Notes: generated by a model not told the origin, from the letters alone. Positions 23,410 to 31,517 are shown, counted from the stretch's first letter. The stretch is 55,109 nucleotides of DNA from Spirochaetaceae bacterium (GCA_007693325.1 REDW01000071.1:1-55109); one strand, 5' to 3'. Numbers and translations are program-made.

Positions 23410-24648
23410 ATGAGTACAGAGGTATTGATCATTGGCGCTGGGCCGGTGGGGCTGCTGCTGGCAAATCTGCTCGGGGTTCGCGGCGTGCGCACGCTTCTGG
23501 TCGAACGCCAGAGGGAACCTGCACCGCAATCTCGCGCCATCGGTATCACGCCGCCGTCGCTGGAGATTCTGGAATCTGTCGGGCTTGCAGGGGATTTTAC
23601 GCGCGCCGGAATTGCGGTACGGCAAGCGGTGGTCCACGGAAGCTCGCGCGAGCTTGGACGGCTGCTGTTCAAAAGCGTACATCCGCGGTTTCCGTTCATT
23701 CTCTCGATACCGCAGCAGCGCACCGCCGTACTGTTGCGCCAGGCTGCCGTGAGTTACCGCTGTGTAGAGTTACGCAACGCCGTCCAGGTTGAGCGGGTTA
23801 TGCACAGCGCTGATGGCGTGACTGCGGTGTGCAGCGATGAAGCGCTGCTGCACGCGCGCTATGCTGTTGCCGCCGATGGAGCCCGCAGCAGCATTGCGCT
23901 GGCCGCCGGCATAGCCAGAAAGCGGGTCAGTTATCGTGCCGCATTCTTCATGGCCGATTTTCGTGACCGCAGCACCCTCGGCAGTGATGCACATCTCTGG
24001 TTTACGCACAACGGTGCGGTAGAGTCGTTTCCATTACCGGACGCTGGACGCCGCTGGATTGTGCAACTGCCGCGCGCTGTGGCTCCTGCCGGCGGCCGGG
24101 ATGACATCGACCTGGAAGGATTGGTTTACTCGCGTGCCGGGGTGGCACTGCGCCGCGGCGACCGCGTATGGCAGAGCTCTTTTCAGCCCGAGCGCAGCGA
24201 GCTGGCCCGTTTTGTCGATAACCGGCTCTTTTTTGCCGGTGATGCTGCGCACACAATGAGTCCGATCGGTGGCCAGGGCATGAATACCGGCTTCGGCGAC
24301 GCGGAACTGCTGGCGTTTACGCTGTCGCACGCGCTTGGGCGTTCAGCGCCCCACGCAAGCAGCGGCCACGAGCCGACGGCCGTCCGCTACCAGCGGGTGC
24401 GGCGTAAAGCTTCGCGTGCAGCGGCACGGCGCGCGTGGGCCGGCATGCGCGTAGGAACCTTGCGTGGACAGCCGTCTTCACTGCTGCGCAATGCGATAGT
24501 GAGTCTGCTGATGCACGGCGCGGCAGCTCTGTTGGCACGCCATTTTTCGATGCAGAGCATACCAATGCGCAACGCTGCTGTGGCGCTACGCGGTAAGCGG
24601 TTTTTCGACCCACGTGGCGCGCACAAAACCGGCCAGAAAGTCGTGTGA
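23410..24648 (+). CDS. FAD-dependent monooxygenase (UbiH/PheA-type aromatic hydroxylase)
   Basis: 412-residue group A flavoprotein hydroxylase, likely acting on a phenolic product. Signature motifs: GAGPVGLLLANLLG (FAD ADP-binding, near the N-terminus), a central VAADGARS, and FFAGDAAHTMSPIGGQGMN (GD motif contacting FAD and pyrophosphate). Such enzymes add a hydroxyl to an aromatic ring with NAD(P)H and oxygen; this needs oxygen, notable if the host is anaerobic. It belongs to a polyketide cluster with a type III PKS and two methyltransferases, matching the srsC role in Streptomyces srsABC. Its last 63 bases overlap the 3' end of the UbiE-like gene on the other strand. A TATGAT at 23393 could be the -10 but has no good -35. 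Confidence 0.85.
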   Translation: MSTEVLIIGAGPVGLLLANLLGVRGVRTLLVERQREPAPQSRAIGITPPSLEILESVGLAGDFTRAGIAVRQAVVHGSSRELGRLLFKSVHPRFPFILSIPQQRTAVLLRQAAVSYRCVELRNAVQVERVMHSADGVTAVCSDEALLHARYAVAADGARSSIALAAGIARKRVSYRAAFFMADFRDRSTLGSDAHLWFTHNGAVESFPLPDAGRRWIVQLPRAVAPAGGRDDIDLEGLVYSRAGVALRRGDRVWQSSFQPERSELARFVDNRLFFAGDAAHTMSPIGGQGMNTGFGDAELLAFTLSHALGRSAPHASSGHEPTAVRYQRVRRKASRAAARRAWAGMRVGTLRGQPSSLLRNAIVSLLMHGAAALLARHFSMQSIPMRNAAVALRGKRFFDPRGAHKTGQKVV

Positions 24649-25350
24649 GCGCGGAGACTCAAAGCCGATGCGCCGCAGCAGTTGTTCGAATGCCCGGCTG
24701 TCCGGGAAATGACTCAAGCTGCGCGCTATATAGGCGTAGACCTCAGGGTTACCGTGCAGTAACAGACCCCAGATCTGCCCCCAGAGCCGCAGCAGGCGTA
24801 ACCGCAACGCTCTCTGCAATGGTGACGGCGGGCAGGAGAACTCGAGAAAGGCCGCACTGCCACCGGGGCGCAGCACCCGATATATCTCAAATAGCGTGTT
24901 CTGCAGATCGGGAGCGTTACGGATAGCGTAGCTGCCGGTCACGATATCAACGCTTTGTGGCGCCATGCTCAGTTCATTCATATCGCCTTCGAAAAAGCAC
25001 ACGTTCCTTAGTGCAGCTCTCTGCGCCCGACGGCGCGCGCGTTGCAGCATTTCAGCGCTGATGTCGTAACCGGTTATCTGTCCGCCGGGATAGCGATGAG
25101 CCAGTGCCAGCGCCAAGTCTCCGGTACCGCACGCCAGGTCCACCACAACCGGATCAGCGGTCTGCGGCAGGCGCTGCAGCAACAGCTCTTTCCAGTATTG
25201 ATCACGGCCAAAAGACAGGCAGCGGGTAACCAGCTGATAACGTGGGGCTACCTCGGCAAACAGACGGCGATTGTACGCGCGTTTGTGTGGCGCTGAACGC
25301 AGCTGCGCAGCCGCAATCGCGGGCAATCGCGCTCTGTGGTTGCCTTTCAT
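24586..25350 (-). CDS. UbiE/COQ5-family SAM-dependent C-methyltransferase
   Basis: 254-residue class I methyltransferase of the UbiE type. The N-terminal family motif (RRLFAEVAPRYQLVTRCLSFG) leads into motif I (VVDLACGTGDLAL) and the UbiE-specific GSYAIRNAPDLQ. UbiE/COQ5 enzymes methylate the ring of demethylmenaquinone or a ubiquinone precursor; here the neighbours suggest a phenolic or quinonoid polyketide instead, although a menaquinone role is possible. The start is ATG 25350, with no ribosome site but a TTGACA-18-TACCTT promoter ending eight bases upstream. It is divergent from the PKS gene with only 31 bases between start codons. The 3' end overlaps the monooxygenase gene by 63 bases. 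Confidence 0.85.
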   Translation of the reverse strand: MKGNHRARLPAIAAAQLRSAPHKRAYNRRLFAEVAPRYQLVTRCLSFGRDQYWKELLLQRLPQTADPVVVDLACGTGDLALALAHRYPGGQITGYDISAEMLQRARRRAQRAALRNVCFFEGDMNELSMAPQSVDIVTGSYAIRNAPDLQNTLFEIYRVLRPGGSAAFLEFSCPPSPLQRALRLRLLRLWGQIWGLLLHGNPEVYAYIARSLSHFPDSRAFEQLLRRIGFESPRSHDFLAGFVRATWVEKPLTA

Positions 25351-25358
25351 TGCAAGAC

Positions 25359-25388
25359 AAGGTACTTTCAGTCTACCATTTATGTCAA
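25359..25388 (-). promoter_or_regulatory. Promoter for the UbiE-like methyltransferase, leaderless candidate
   Basis: Minus strand TTGACA (25388-25383), 18-base spacer, TACCTT (25364-25359). The -35 hexamer overlaps the ATG of the divergent polyketide synthase (25382), so the two starts are physically intertwined. Confidence 0.45.
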
Positions 25389-26485
25389 GAAACCAGAGCG
25401 TATGGCTGCAATGCATCGCAACCGCGGTCCCCGATCGTTCGTATACCCAGGAGTTTGCGCTGGAGTTCATGAGCAGGCTGCCGATGTATGGCGATAAGCA
25501 GCGCAGCTTCCTGCAGCGGATCTATCGCGACACCCAAATCGCCAGGCGCCACTCGGTAATCGAGGACTACGGTAAGCCGGTAGCAGAATACCAGTTTTTT
25601 GCGCGCAACGAAGAGCTGCTCCCCGAACCCACTGTTGCCGAGCGCAACGACCTGTTTGTGCGTCATGCCGAAGAGCTCTCGGGGCGCGTGGTGCAGAAAC
25701 TGTTTGAGGATCACCCTGAGGTGCGGCCAGCTGAGATTACGCATCTGATTACCGTCACCTGCACCGGCTTCTCGGCACCAGGGTTTGACTATCAGCTGGT
25801 ACAGCGTTTTGGGCTTTCTGCCAATCTGCACCGCTATCACATCGGTTTTATGGGCTGTTACGCGGGATTTCCGGCAATCAAGATGGCACACACTATCTGC
25901 AGCGCAGATCCCGCAGCACGCGTTTTGATTGTTGATGTTGAACTGTGCAGCCTGCACTTCCAGTTCAAGCCAGAACCGGACACCATGGTGGCCAATTCGC
26001 TGTTTGCCGATGGTGCAGCTGCAGCGGTGATATCCACCGCAGCGCCGAGCGGCAGCGCATTCCGGCTGGTGGATTTCTTCTCACGCATCATAGCGGACAG
26101 CGATCAGGCGATGTCCTGGCGCCTGGGAGATATCGCCTTTGACATGAAGCTCTCCAGCTACGTTCCCAAGCTGCTGCAGCGGGATATCGGCGATATCGTC
26201 TCGAGCACAATGCAGGCAGTCGGGCTGCAAAAACAGGATGTACGTCTGTGGGCCATTCATCCCGGCGGGCGTGCAATACTGGACCGCATTGCCTCGGCGC
26301 TGGAACTGCCTTCCGGCGCACTCGAGGATTCCTACGCAACGCTGCAGAACTACGGTAATATGAGTTCGGCAACGATCTTCTTTGTGTTGCAGCGTATGCT
26401 GCACAATCCATCCGCTGGTGCGGTGTTTGCCGCGGCGTTTGGGCCGGGACTGACGGTCGAATCAGCGTATCTCGAGCGCTGCTGA
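25382..26485 (+). CDS. Type III polyketide synthase (chalcone/alkylresorcinol synthase type)
   Basis: 367-residue homodimeric ketosynthase-like enzyme that extends an acyl-CoA with malonyl-CoA units and cyclises the chain without a carrier protein. The catalytic triad is complete: C159 (GFMGCYAG), H293 (AIHPGGR) and N326 (YGNMSSAT). The cluster resembles Streptomyces srsABC, which makes alkylresorcinols, so a long-chain resorcinol, pyrone or alkylquinone is likely; the starter and chain length cannot be read. ATG 25382 has no good ribosome site or promoter, so the start or the promoter location is uncertain (a -10-like element only two bases upstream is too near). The next gene starts 25 bases downstream and is probably co-transcribed. 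Confidence 0.9.
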   Translation: MSRNQSVWLQCIATAVPDRSYTQEFALEFMSRLPMYGDKQRSFLQRIYRDTQIARRHSVIEDYGKPVAEYQFFARNEELLPEPTVAERNDLFVRHAEELSGRVVQKLFEDHPEVRPAEITHLITVTCTGFSAPGFDYQLVQRFGLSANLHRYHIGFMGCYAGFPAIKMAHTICSADPAARVLIVDVELCSLHFQFKPEPDTMVANSLFADGAAAAVISTAAPSGSAFRLVDFFSRIIADSDQAMSWRLGDIAFDMKLSSYVPKLLQRDIGDIVSSTMQAVGLQKQDVRLWAIHPGGRAILDRIASALELPSGALEDSYATLQNYGNMSSATIFFVLQRMLHNPSAGAVFAAAFGPGLTVESAYLERC

Positions 26486-26510
26486 GAAAAGGGGTTCGCG
26501 TGATCCGCGT

Positions 26511-27254
26511 ATGAGATTGTTCAGCCGCTGGTATCCAGCGCAGCGCAGCAGCGCGCCCGAGCTGATGGATGACCCCGGCAGTGACCGGCTGCAACTCGAA
26601 CAGACGTTGGGGCAGTTCAGGCTGGTAAATCTTCTACTGTCCAGGATACGCTCCCTGTTGCGCCGCTATGTCCTGCGCGACATGCTGGCGCGCGGTGTTA
26701 CGCACGCTACCGTACTGGACGTTGGCGCCGGCGGATGCGATGTCGCGCTGTGGCTGCTTCGCGCAGCAGAGCGCCGCGGACTTTCGCTTTCTATCAGCTG
26801 TCTTGATCATGACCGGCGCGTGCTCGCCTACGCGCGGCGGCAGGTGGCCGAAGAGCCCGCAATTGAAGTACTGGATAGTTCGGTCTTCGATATTCGCGGT
26901 CAGTGGGACTACGTGATCTGCAACCACTTTCTGCATCACCTGAATGACCAGCAGGTTGGACGGTTTCTGGACCTGAGCTATCAGATCTGCGGGCGCCGTC
27001 TGCTGGCCAATGATCTGCTGCGTTCGCACTGGTCGCTGTTCGGTTTTCGGGTGTTTGCCGCACTGCTGTTGCACAACAGCTTTGCGCGCTCCGACGGCGT
27101 GTTATCAATCAAGCGCGGTTTCAGGCCGCACGAGCTGCAGCGGATGGTAGAGCGCAGCGCGTGGACAAACAGTCCTCAAAGCCACACTGATACCACTGCG
27201 CGTGTGCTGCGGCTAGCTCCGGGACGGGTGGTTATCGTTGCCAGCCGAGGCTGA
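26511..27254 (+). CDS. SAM-dependent methyltransferase of the polyketide cluster
   Basis: 247-residue class I methyltransferase. Motif I is TVLDVGAGGCDVALWLL (about residues 60-76), followed by the acidic motif II end CLDHD and the IV/post-I region DYVICNHFLHHL. No specific subfamily is recognised; it could methylate the polyketide ring or a hydroxyl group. It follows the type III PKS by 25 bases, which supports a shared transcript and product. The start has AAAAGGGG about 17 bases upstream, further than ideal. It is convergent with a TPR gene, only one base apart. Confidence 0.8.
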   Translation: MRLFSRWYPAQRSSAPELMDDPGSDRLQLEQTLGQFRLVNLLLSRIRSLLRRYVLRDMLARGVTHATVLDVGAGGCDVALWLLRAAERRGLSLSISCLDHDRRVLAYARRQVAEEPAIEVLDSSVFDIRGQWDYVICNHFLHHLNDQQVGRFLDLSYQICGRRLLANDLLRSHWSLFGFRVFAALLLHNSFARSDGVLSIKRGFRPHELQRMVERSAWTNSPQSHTDTTARVLRLAPGRVVIVASRG

Positions 27255-27255
27255 C

Positions 27256-28032
27256 TCAACGCCAGTCTGCGAGCAGTTCGCTGGCCGACTCGAGGTCTTT
27301 GCGTTCGCGCACAGTCGGTTCAGAAATCTTCTGCAGATCGTTGACTACCTCCTGTATCAGGGTGACCGCCTCATCGCGATCACCGCGGTCATTACGTTGC
27401 CACAGCGCTTCAGCCAGTTGGGTATAGAGATCAAAGTAACGCACCTGTACAACGTTGCCACGATATTCGCGCTCGTGTAATTCAACAGATCTCCTCAAAT
27501 TAGCCACGGCCTTGTCGCGGTCACCAAATGATATCGGCCGGCGTGGCAGTTCGCGGTAGAGCTGGCCGAGCAGGTAATGCGCTTCGGTGTGATCAGGGTC
27601 GCGTTCCAGGGCTTTTTCCGCCCAATCGCGAATGTCGGACGCCATGAACAGCGAGTTGAGTACACCGCGAATCTGGCCGCGCAATCCCATTGTTGCGGCT
27701 TTCCAGAAATAGGGATCGGCGGCCGCGGAATCAAGTTCAATTGCTTCATCAGCGTATCCCTCGGCGGTTTGCAGCAGAGCGATCGCTTCGCGGTCCGACA
27801 GGTCACCGCGCCAGTGTCCATAATCGGCCAGCGTGAGCTGCGCTCGCGCGCGGCGCCACAGTAGCGCTGCACGCTTTGAGCGGTTGGATGTGGTGTGCAG
27901 CTCGGCTTCGATGGTATCCAGAACTTGCTGATGTTGATCGGTTTCGTGCAATCGTTCCAGATCATCGAGTATATCGGCTGCCGCGGCTGCGGCGCTGCTG
28001 ACCAGCAGCAGAAGAATCAGAAATCGATGCAT
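27256..28032 (-). CDS. Exported TPR-repeat protein
   Basis: 258-residue protein with a signal peptide (MHRFLILLLLVSSAAAAAA) and helical TPR-like repeats (DPYFWKAATMGLRGQIR, then DPDHTEAHYLLGQLYRE). It is periplasmic or surface-bound; no lipobox Cys is seen. The pattern resembles the tetratricopeptide family found beside envelope genes in spirochaetes, but I cannot assign a function. GGAGG lies before ATG 28032, and a TTGCGG-17-TATGCT promoter stands further up, overlapped by a perfect inverted repeat. It diverges from the envelope operon at 28219 and could be functionally linked to it. Confidence 0.75.
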   Translation of the reverse strand: MHRFLILLLLVSSAAAAAADILDDLERLHETDQHQQVLDTIEAELHTTSNRSKRAALLWRRARAQLTLADYGHWRGDLSDREAIALLQTAEGYADEAIELDSAAADPYFWKAATMGLRGQIRGVLNSLFMASDIRDWAEKALERDPDHTEAHYLLGQLYRELPRRPISFGDRDKAVANLRRSVELHEREYRGNVVQVRYFDLYTQLAEALWQRNDRGDRDEAVTLIQEVVNDLQKISEPTVRERKDLESASELLADWR

Positions 28033-28044
28033 AAGGGCCTCCGT

Positions 28045-28059
28045 CTATGCCAAGCATAG
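28045..28059. repeat. Inverted repeat over the -10 of the TPR gene promoter
   Basis: CTATGCcaaGCATAG is a perfect 6-3-6 inverted repeat containing the -10 (TATGCT on the minus strand). It may be an operator or a small hairpin at the 5' end of the transcript. Confidence 0.4.
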
Positions 28060-28081
28060 CGCCACTCGCGGTTGACCGCAA
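28053..28081 (-). promoter_or_regulatory. Promoter of the TPR gene
   Basis: Minus strand TTGCGG (28081-28076), exact 17-base spacer, TATGCT (28058-28053). Confidence 0.5.
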
Positions 28082-28122
28082 GAGCGGCGCACACACGCGG
28101 CCAATTATGATTGCTTACATCT

Positions 28123-28137
28123 TTACTAAGGTAGTAA
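28123..28137. repeat. Inverted repeat upstream of the envelope operon promoter
   Basis: TTACTaaggtAGTAA is a perfect 5-5-5 inverted repeat in the AT-rich divergent region. It ends 22 bases before the -35 of the 28160 promoter, a common position for activator or repressor sites. A longer GCTTAC/GTAAGC pair encloses it (28113-28139). Confidence 0.4.
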
Positions 28138-28159
28138 GCTCTATTAATTCGAATAAATC

Positions 28160-28188
28160 TTGAAAACGCGTTCCGTGTGCACTACACT
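28160..28188 (+). promoter_or_regulatory. Promoter of the envelope operon 28219-31508
   Basis: TTGAAA (28160-28165), 17-base spacer, TACACT (28183-28188). It drives the four-gene block whose genes overlap or nearly abut. Confidence 0.6.
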
Positions 28189-28218
28189 GGGCGGTATCAA
28201 ACACCGGAGAAGCAAGCG

Positions 28219-28695
28219 ATGATACTACGTGTCCGTGGGTTGGCTGTGGCAACCGTCTGGCTTGCCGTGATGATTGCGGCTGTTCCGTACGCCGAGGCTC
28301 AATCGAATGTAGTCCTGGATGACATTCTGTTGCAGGACGAGCTCAGTTACCAGAGTGCTGCCTACCTTGTGCTGGTTTCCAGCGGGCGCATCGATCAAAA
28401 CAGCTCGCCGCAGGAAGCCGTACGTGCACTGGCGGCGCTGCAGTGGGCCGTGGCCGGTAGAGGAGCCGATGACCCGGTTACTCTGGGTGAATGGGCCTAC
28501 CTGCTGATGCAGGCGTTTGAGTTTCCAGGCGGATTGATGTACCGCATTTCACCCGGGCCGCGCTACGCAGCGCGAGAGCTCGCCGCGACAGGCATCGCAG
28601 AAGGAAACGCGATGGTGAACATGCGGCTTTCTGGTGAACGCGCGCTGCGGCAGCTGGGTCGTGCAATGGCGTGGGCTGAAGGAGAACGGCTGTGA
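28219..28695 (+). CDS. Exported protein of unknown function, first gene of envelope operon
   Basis: 158-residue protein with a signal peptide (VRGLAVATVWLAVMIAAVPYAEA, in two parts LAVATVWLAVMIAAV and PYAEA) and a helical mature domain that starts SNVVLDDILLQDELSYQ. I do not recognise the family; it has a tightly helical, Ala-rich, SLH-like or TPR-like look. ATG 28219 is used because GGAGA is nine bases upstream; an in-frame codon at 28177 is unlikely. The stop overlaps the GTG of the next gene (GTGA), so translation is coupled with the beta-barrel protein. Confidence 0.65.
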   Translation: MILRVRGLAVATVWLAVMIAAVPYAEAQSNVVLDDILLQDELSYQSAAYLVLVSSGRIDQNSSPQEAVRALAALQWAVAGRGADDPVTLGEWAYLLMQAFEFPGGLMYRISPGPRYAARELAATGIAEGNAMVNMRLSGERALRQLGRAMAWAEGERL

Positions 28696-29981
28696 GGCGC
28701 CGGCTGCACTTCGGGCGAGCCGCAGCAGCGCTTGTGCTGCTACTACTACTGCCGCCGGTGGTGGCATCGGCTACCGATTGGGACTGGGGCGGCACTATCG
28801 ATAACACCACGCAACTCGGGTTCAGCACCATGTACGATGAGGTGCAGCTGTCACAAAAGCTCAAGGTCGGACTGTGGGTGAGCGGACTGCGGCCGCTGGA
28901 CGGCGGCGGCTCGCTGGAGCTGACCGGCGCCGGCAGCTACAGCTACAGCGATGAACGCGCCTATATCTTTGATATCGACCTGTTACGCTGTGTTGGAAGA
29001 TTTCCCGGAGCGTTAGGCCAGCGGTCACTGTTGCAGACTACGGCAGGTCGCACCGTTTTTCGCGACCCTACCGGACTGGTTCTCGATCACACTGCCGACG
29101 GCGCAATTGTGCGGCTGAACTACCCGGGCGTCCGTCTGCGTGCCGGCGCAGCTTACACGGGGCTGCTCTTGAGTCCCGCGTCCAGCATCCGGATCTCCAA
29201 CACAGATTACATGGAGGCCGCCACTGACGATCAGTTCTTTGGTCCCAGGCGTGCGATCGGGCTGCTGGACGTCACTGTGGGCGGGCTGAGCCTGTTCACG
29301 CTGGCGCAGTTTGACCTGCGCGATGACGGCGATGAGGACTCCATCGACACGCAGTACTTCGGTATCAGCGGAACGGGGCGGCTAGGGCGGTCGGGTTATT
29401 CGGACAGCTTCATGATCATCAGTACCGGTCAGGAACAGGTTGGAGCCGGCGAAACTTCGCTGTTCTCGTTTGTAGTGGGAAGCGGAGTGCGTTTCTTTGC
29501 TGAACAGCTGCGTTTCTCGCGAGCTTCGTTTCGCGCTCTGTACGCGAGTCCTTTCCTGCCGCTGGAAGACGATATCGGCTTCAATATCTACCAGTTCAAG
29601 CCGATCAACGAGCCGACCCTGGGGCTGGTTTTCACTCCGCGTCTGTCTAACCTGATCTTCACCGAACTAGACTACTCGCTGCGCCCGTTTGCCGGACAGC
29701 AACGATCTGCGGCCGATTCGATTCGCGTCGGCATCACCGGACGCGGCTTCTTCCGTGGTTACAGCGGTGACATAGATTATATCGACAAGTTTGACCCGAA
29801 CTCGGACTCACTCTACCTGGGAACCGAGCTGGAGCTGGGCGTAGCGGCACGCGTCCTCTCGGACCTGGGCCTCTCGCTGCGCGGCGGCGTATTTGTGCCG
29901 GGAAGCGGAGACCGCGGCGCGTTCTCCAGCGAGCGCGCACCGGAGTGGGCGCTGCGCTTCGATCTATCAACGGGATTCTGA
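28692..29981 (+). CDS. Outer-membrane beta-barrel-like protein
   Basis: 429-residue protein with an N-terminal signal peptide (ALVLLLLLPPVVASA) and a mature part made of many alternating polar/hydrophobic strands rich in Gly, Tyr and Phe (GAGSYSYSDERAYIFDIDLL, GVRLRAGAAYTGLLL), ending in ALRFDLSTGF with a C-terminal Phe, the hallmark of a BAM substrate. It should sit in the outer membrane; ligand or transport role unknown. The start is GTG 28692, overlapping the previous stop by four bases. The next gene, a FecR-domain protein, starts 10 bases after the stop. Confidence 0.75.
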   Translation: MRRRLHFGRAAAALVLLLLLPPVVASATDWDWGGTIDNTTQLGFSTMYDEVQLSQKLKVGLWVSGLRPLDGGGSLELTGAGSYSYSDERAYIFDIDLLRCVGRFPGALGQRSLLQTTAGRTVFRDPTGLVLDHTADGAIVRLNYPGVRLRAGAAYTGLLLSPASSIRISNTDYMEAATDDQFFGPRRAIGLLDVTVGGLSLFTLAQFDLRDDGDEDSIDTQYFGISGTGRLGRSGYSDSFMIISTGQEQVGAGETSLFSFVVGSGVRFFAEQLRFSRASFRALYASPFLPLEDDIGFNIYQFKPINEPTLGLVFTPRLSNLIFTELDYSLRPFAGQQRSAADSIRVGITGRGFFRGYSGDIDYIDKFDPNSDSLYLGTELELGVAARVLSDLGLSLRGGVFVPGSGDRGAFSSERAPEWALRFDLSTGF

Positions 29982-29991
29982 GGTGGGAACC

Positions 29992-30672
29992 ATGAAAAAG
30001 CACGTGATGGCAGCGCTTGTTTGTATGCTGCTCTGCGCCGGCGCCTGGGCACAGCACACTGCGGTTGTGCAGTCTACCAACGGCAAGGTGGAAGTTCGAC
30101 ACAACGGCGAATGGGAGGCAGCCAGCGCCGGAATGGAGCTGCCGCTCGGCGCCACAATCTCAACCGGCTTTGGCGCTTCGGCTACCGTTGAAGTGGCGGG
30201 CGCGGTTGTTGATGTGCGCGCGCTGACGCGCATGCGGATCGATGAACTGGCCGAGCGCGAGGGGGTGCTCAGCGCTGAACTGTTTCTGCCGGTCGGCCGC
30301 GTGCGCGCCGAAGTGCGCGGTGTGCAAGGGCTGGAGAGCGAGTTTCGTCTGCGCAGCACGCAGGCTACCGCCGCGGTGCGCGGAACCAGCTTTGAGTTTG
30401 ACGGCCGCAATCTGCGCGTGCTTACAGGCCGGGTGCAGCTGACAAACCAGCTGCAACAGAGTGTCACCGTCAGCGGCGGGGAGGGTAGCCAGGTTGGCGA
30501 CAGCGGTGAGCTGGCCGGCGGCAGCGAAACACGGGAGCGCATCAGCGCGGTTCAGGTAGCGGTAACCAGCTTTGAAGACGCAGCCACAACCTTCCTGCAG
30601 CGCCGCGATGAGCTGGGTACCGGTGCGATCAGGGTTGAGTGGACAATTACCGATCAGGAGACACCGCAATGA
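29992..30672 (+). CDS. FecR-domain exported protein
   Basis: 226-residue protein with signal peptide (MKKHVMAALVCMLLCAGAWA). A FecR domain follows: GKVEVRHNGEWEAASAGMEL, then LGATISTGFGASATVEVAG and AAVRGTSFEFDG. FecR domains in spirochaetes occur in periplasmic or surface proteins that are unrelated to iron control, so the domain name does not prove iron regulation. There is no membrane anchor or sigma-factor partner in this operon. GAGGTGGG precedes the ATG. Its stop overlaps the ATG of the lipoprotein gene by four bases, indicating coupling. Confidence 0.8.
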   Translation: MKKHVMAALVCMLLCAGAWAQHTAVVQSTNGKVEVRHNGEWEAASAGMELPLGATISTGFGASATVEVAGAVVDVRALTRMRIDELAEREGVLSAELFLPVGRVRAEVRGVQGLESEFRLRSTQATAAVRGTSFEFDGRNLRVLTGRVQLTNQLQQSVTVSGGEGSQVGDSGELAGGSETRERISAVQVAVTSFEDAATTFLQRRDELGTGAIRVEWTITDQETPQ

Positions 30673-31508
30673 AGCACGCGATCAATCGGGCCACGCGGCT
30701 TGCAGCACGCCTGGCTGTAACCGCGGCAATCAACCTGCTGCTGGCAGGCTGTTACGCGCCGCTGGCCGACAGCGGTGAGGGCAGCATCGCCATGAAGGTC
30801 TCGCTGCCGGGATCGATCTTGGCGCAGCAGTCCAGCGAGAGTTTTGTTGCACGGATCTACGTTGGCAACCTGGCCTACGAGGATCTGCTGCGCCGATTCG
30901 CCGCCTACGATGATTTTCTGGAGGAGAACTACTACTACTACGTGGACAATCCTTCGCAAATGGAGGAGCTGGATTCCGAGGTGAGGGAGCAGCTTCTGAA
31001 CGTTCTCGTGCCGTACTACCAGCAGGTTGAGGCCACAATGGATGACCTGGAGGAAGACGTGATTCTGAAGGCCGCCACGATGTTCGGCGGCAATCCGTAC
31101 TACGACGTAACCTTCAGTGTGCGGTTGGAAGACGGTGTTGCGGTGGGCGGGGGCTCGTTTACGCTGCCGGGAATACCGGCGGGAAGAGAGTACGTGGTGT
31201 TCTTTGATGTCTACGAGCCCGGAGATCAGGACAGAGACGATGCGGATATGGTTGCGTACAGCCGCGTGTGGCGGGAGGCCGATCCGTACCAGGAGTTGTT
31301 CCGAACCGGAAACGGGAACGGAGACGATCGGGGAGGCGGCGGGATCGTGGTTTTAGATGGCCCGAACCCACCTGAAGTAGAAGACGCTCGTGCCGCGCTG
31401 GCTGCGGTTCGCGCGGCCTACGCCGACAAGCGCGCGTATCCGGTAGTTTCGGTGCTGGTTGAATCCGGCAAGACGGCGACCATTGCGGTGGATGTTGTAG
31501 TCGATTGA
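30669..31508 (+). CDS. Predicted lipoprotein of the envelope operon
   Basis: 279-residue protein with a type II signal peptide whose lipobox is LLAGC (about residues 24-28), so the cysteine becomes lipidated. The remaining protein is acidic (DDFLEENYYYYVDN, EEDVILKA) with a predicted beta region (YYDVTFSVRLEDGVAVGGGS) and ends in alternating hydrophobic residues. I know no family for it. It may contact the barrel encoded upstream. The ATG overlaps the FecR stop (ATGA). The 115 bases downstream hold the promoter and leader of the methyltransferase operon and no clear terminator. Confidence 0.7.
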   Translation: MKHAINRATRLAARLAVTAAINLLLAGCYAPLADSGEGSIAMKVSLPGSILAQQSSESFVARIYVGNLAYEDLLRRFAAYDDFLEENYYYYVDNPSQMEELDSEVREQLLNVLVPYYQQVEATMDDLEEDVILKAATMFGGNPYYDVTFSVRLEDGVAVGGGSFTLPGIPAGREYVVFFDVYEPGDQDRDDADMVAYSRVWREADPYQELFRTGNGNGDDRGGGGIVVLDGPNPPEVEDARAALAAVRAAYADKRAYPVVSVLVESGKTATIAVDVVVD

Positions 31509-31517
31509 AAATTCTGA

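Noticed and set aside
25374-25379. TACCAT as the -10 of the polyketide synthase
   Set aside because: It has a TTGCAA at 18 bases, but only two bases separate it from the ATG, so transcription would start inside the coding region.
30292-30672. FecR-type anti-sigma system for iron uptake
   Set aside because: No ECF sigma factor or TonB receptor is adjacent; the FecR domain lies in an exported protein of an envelope operon.
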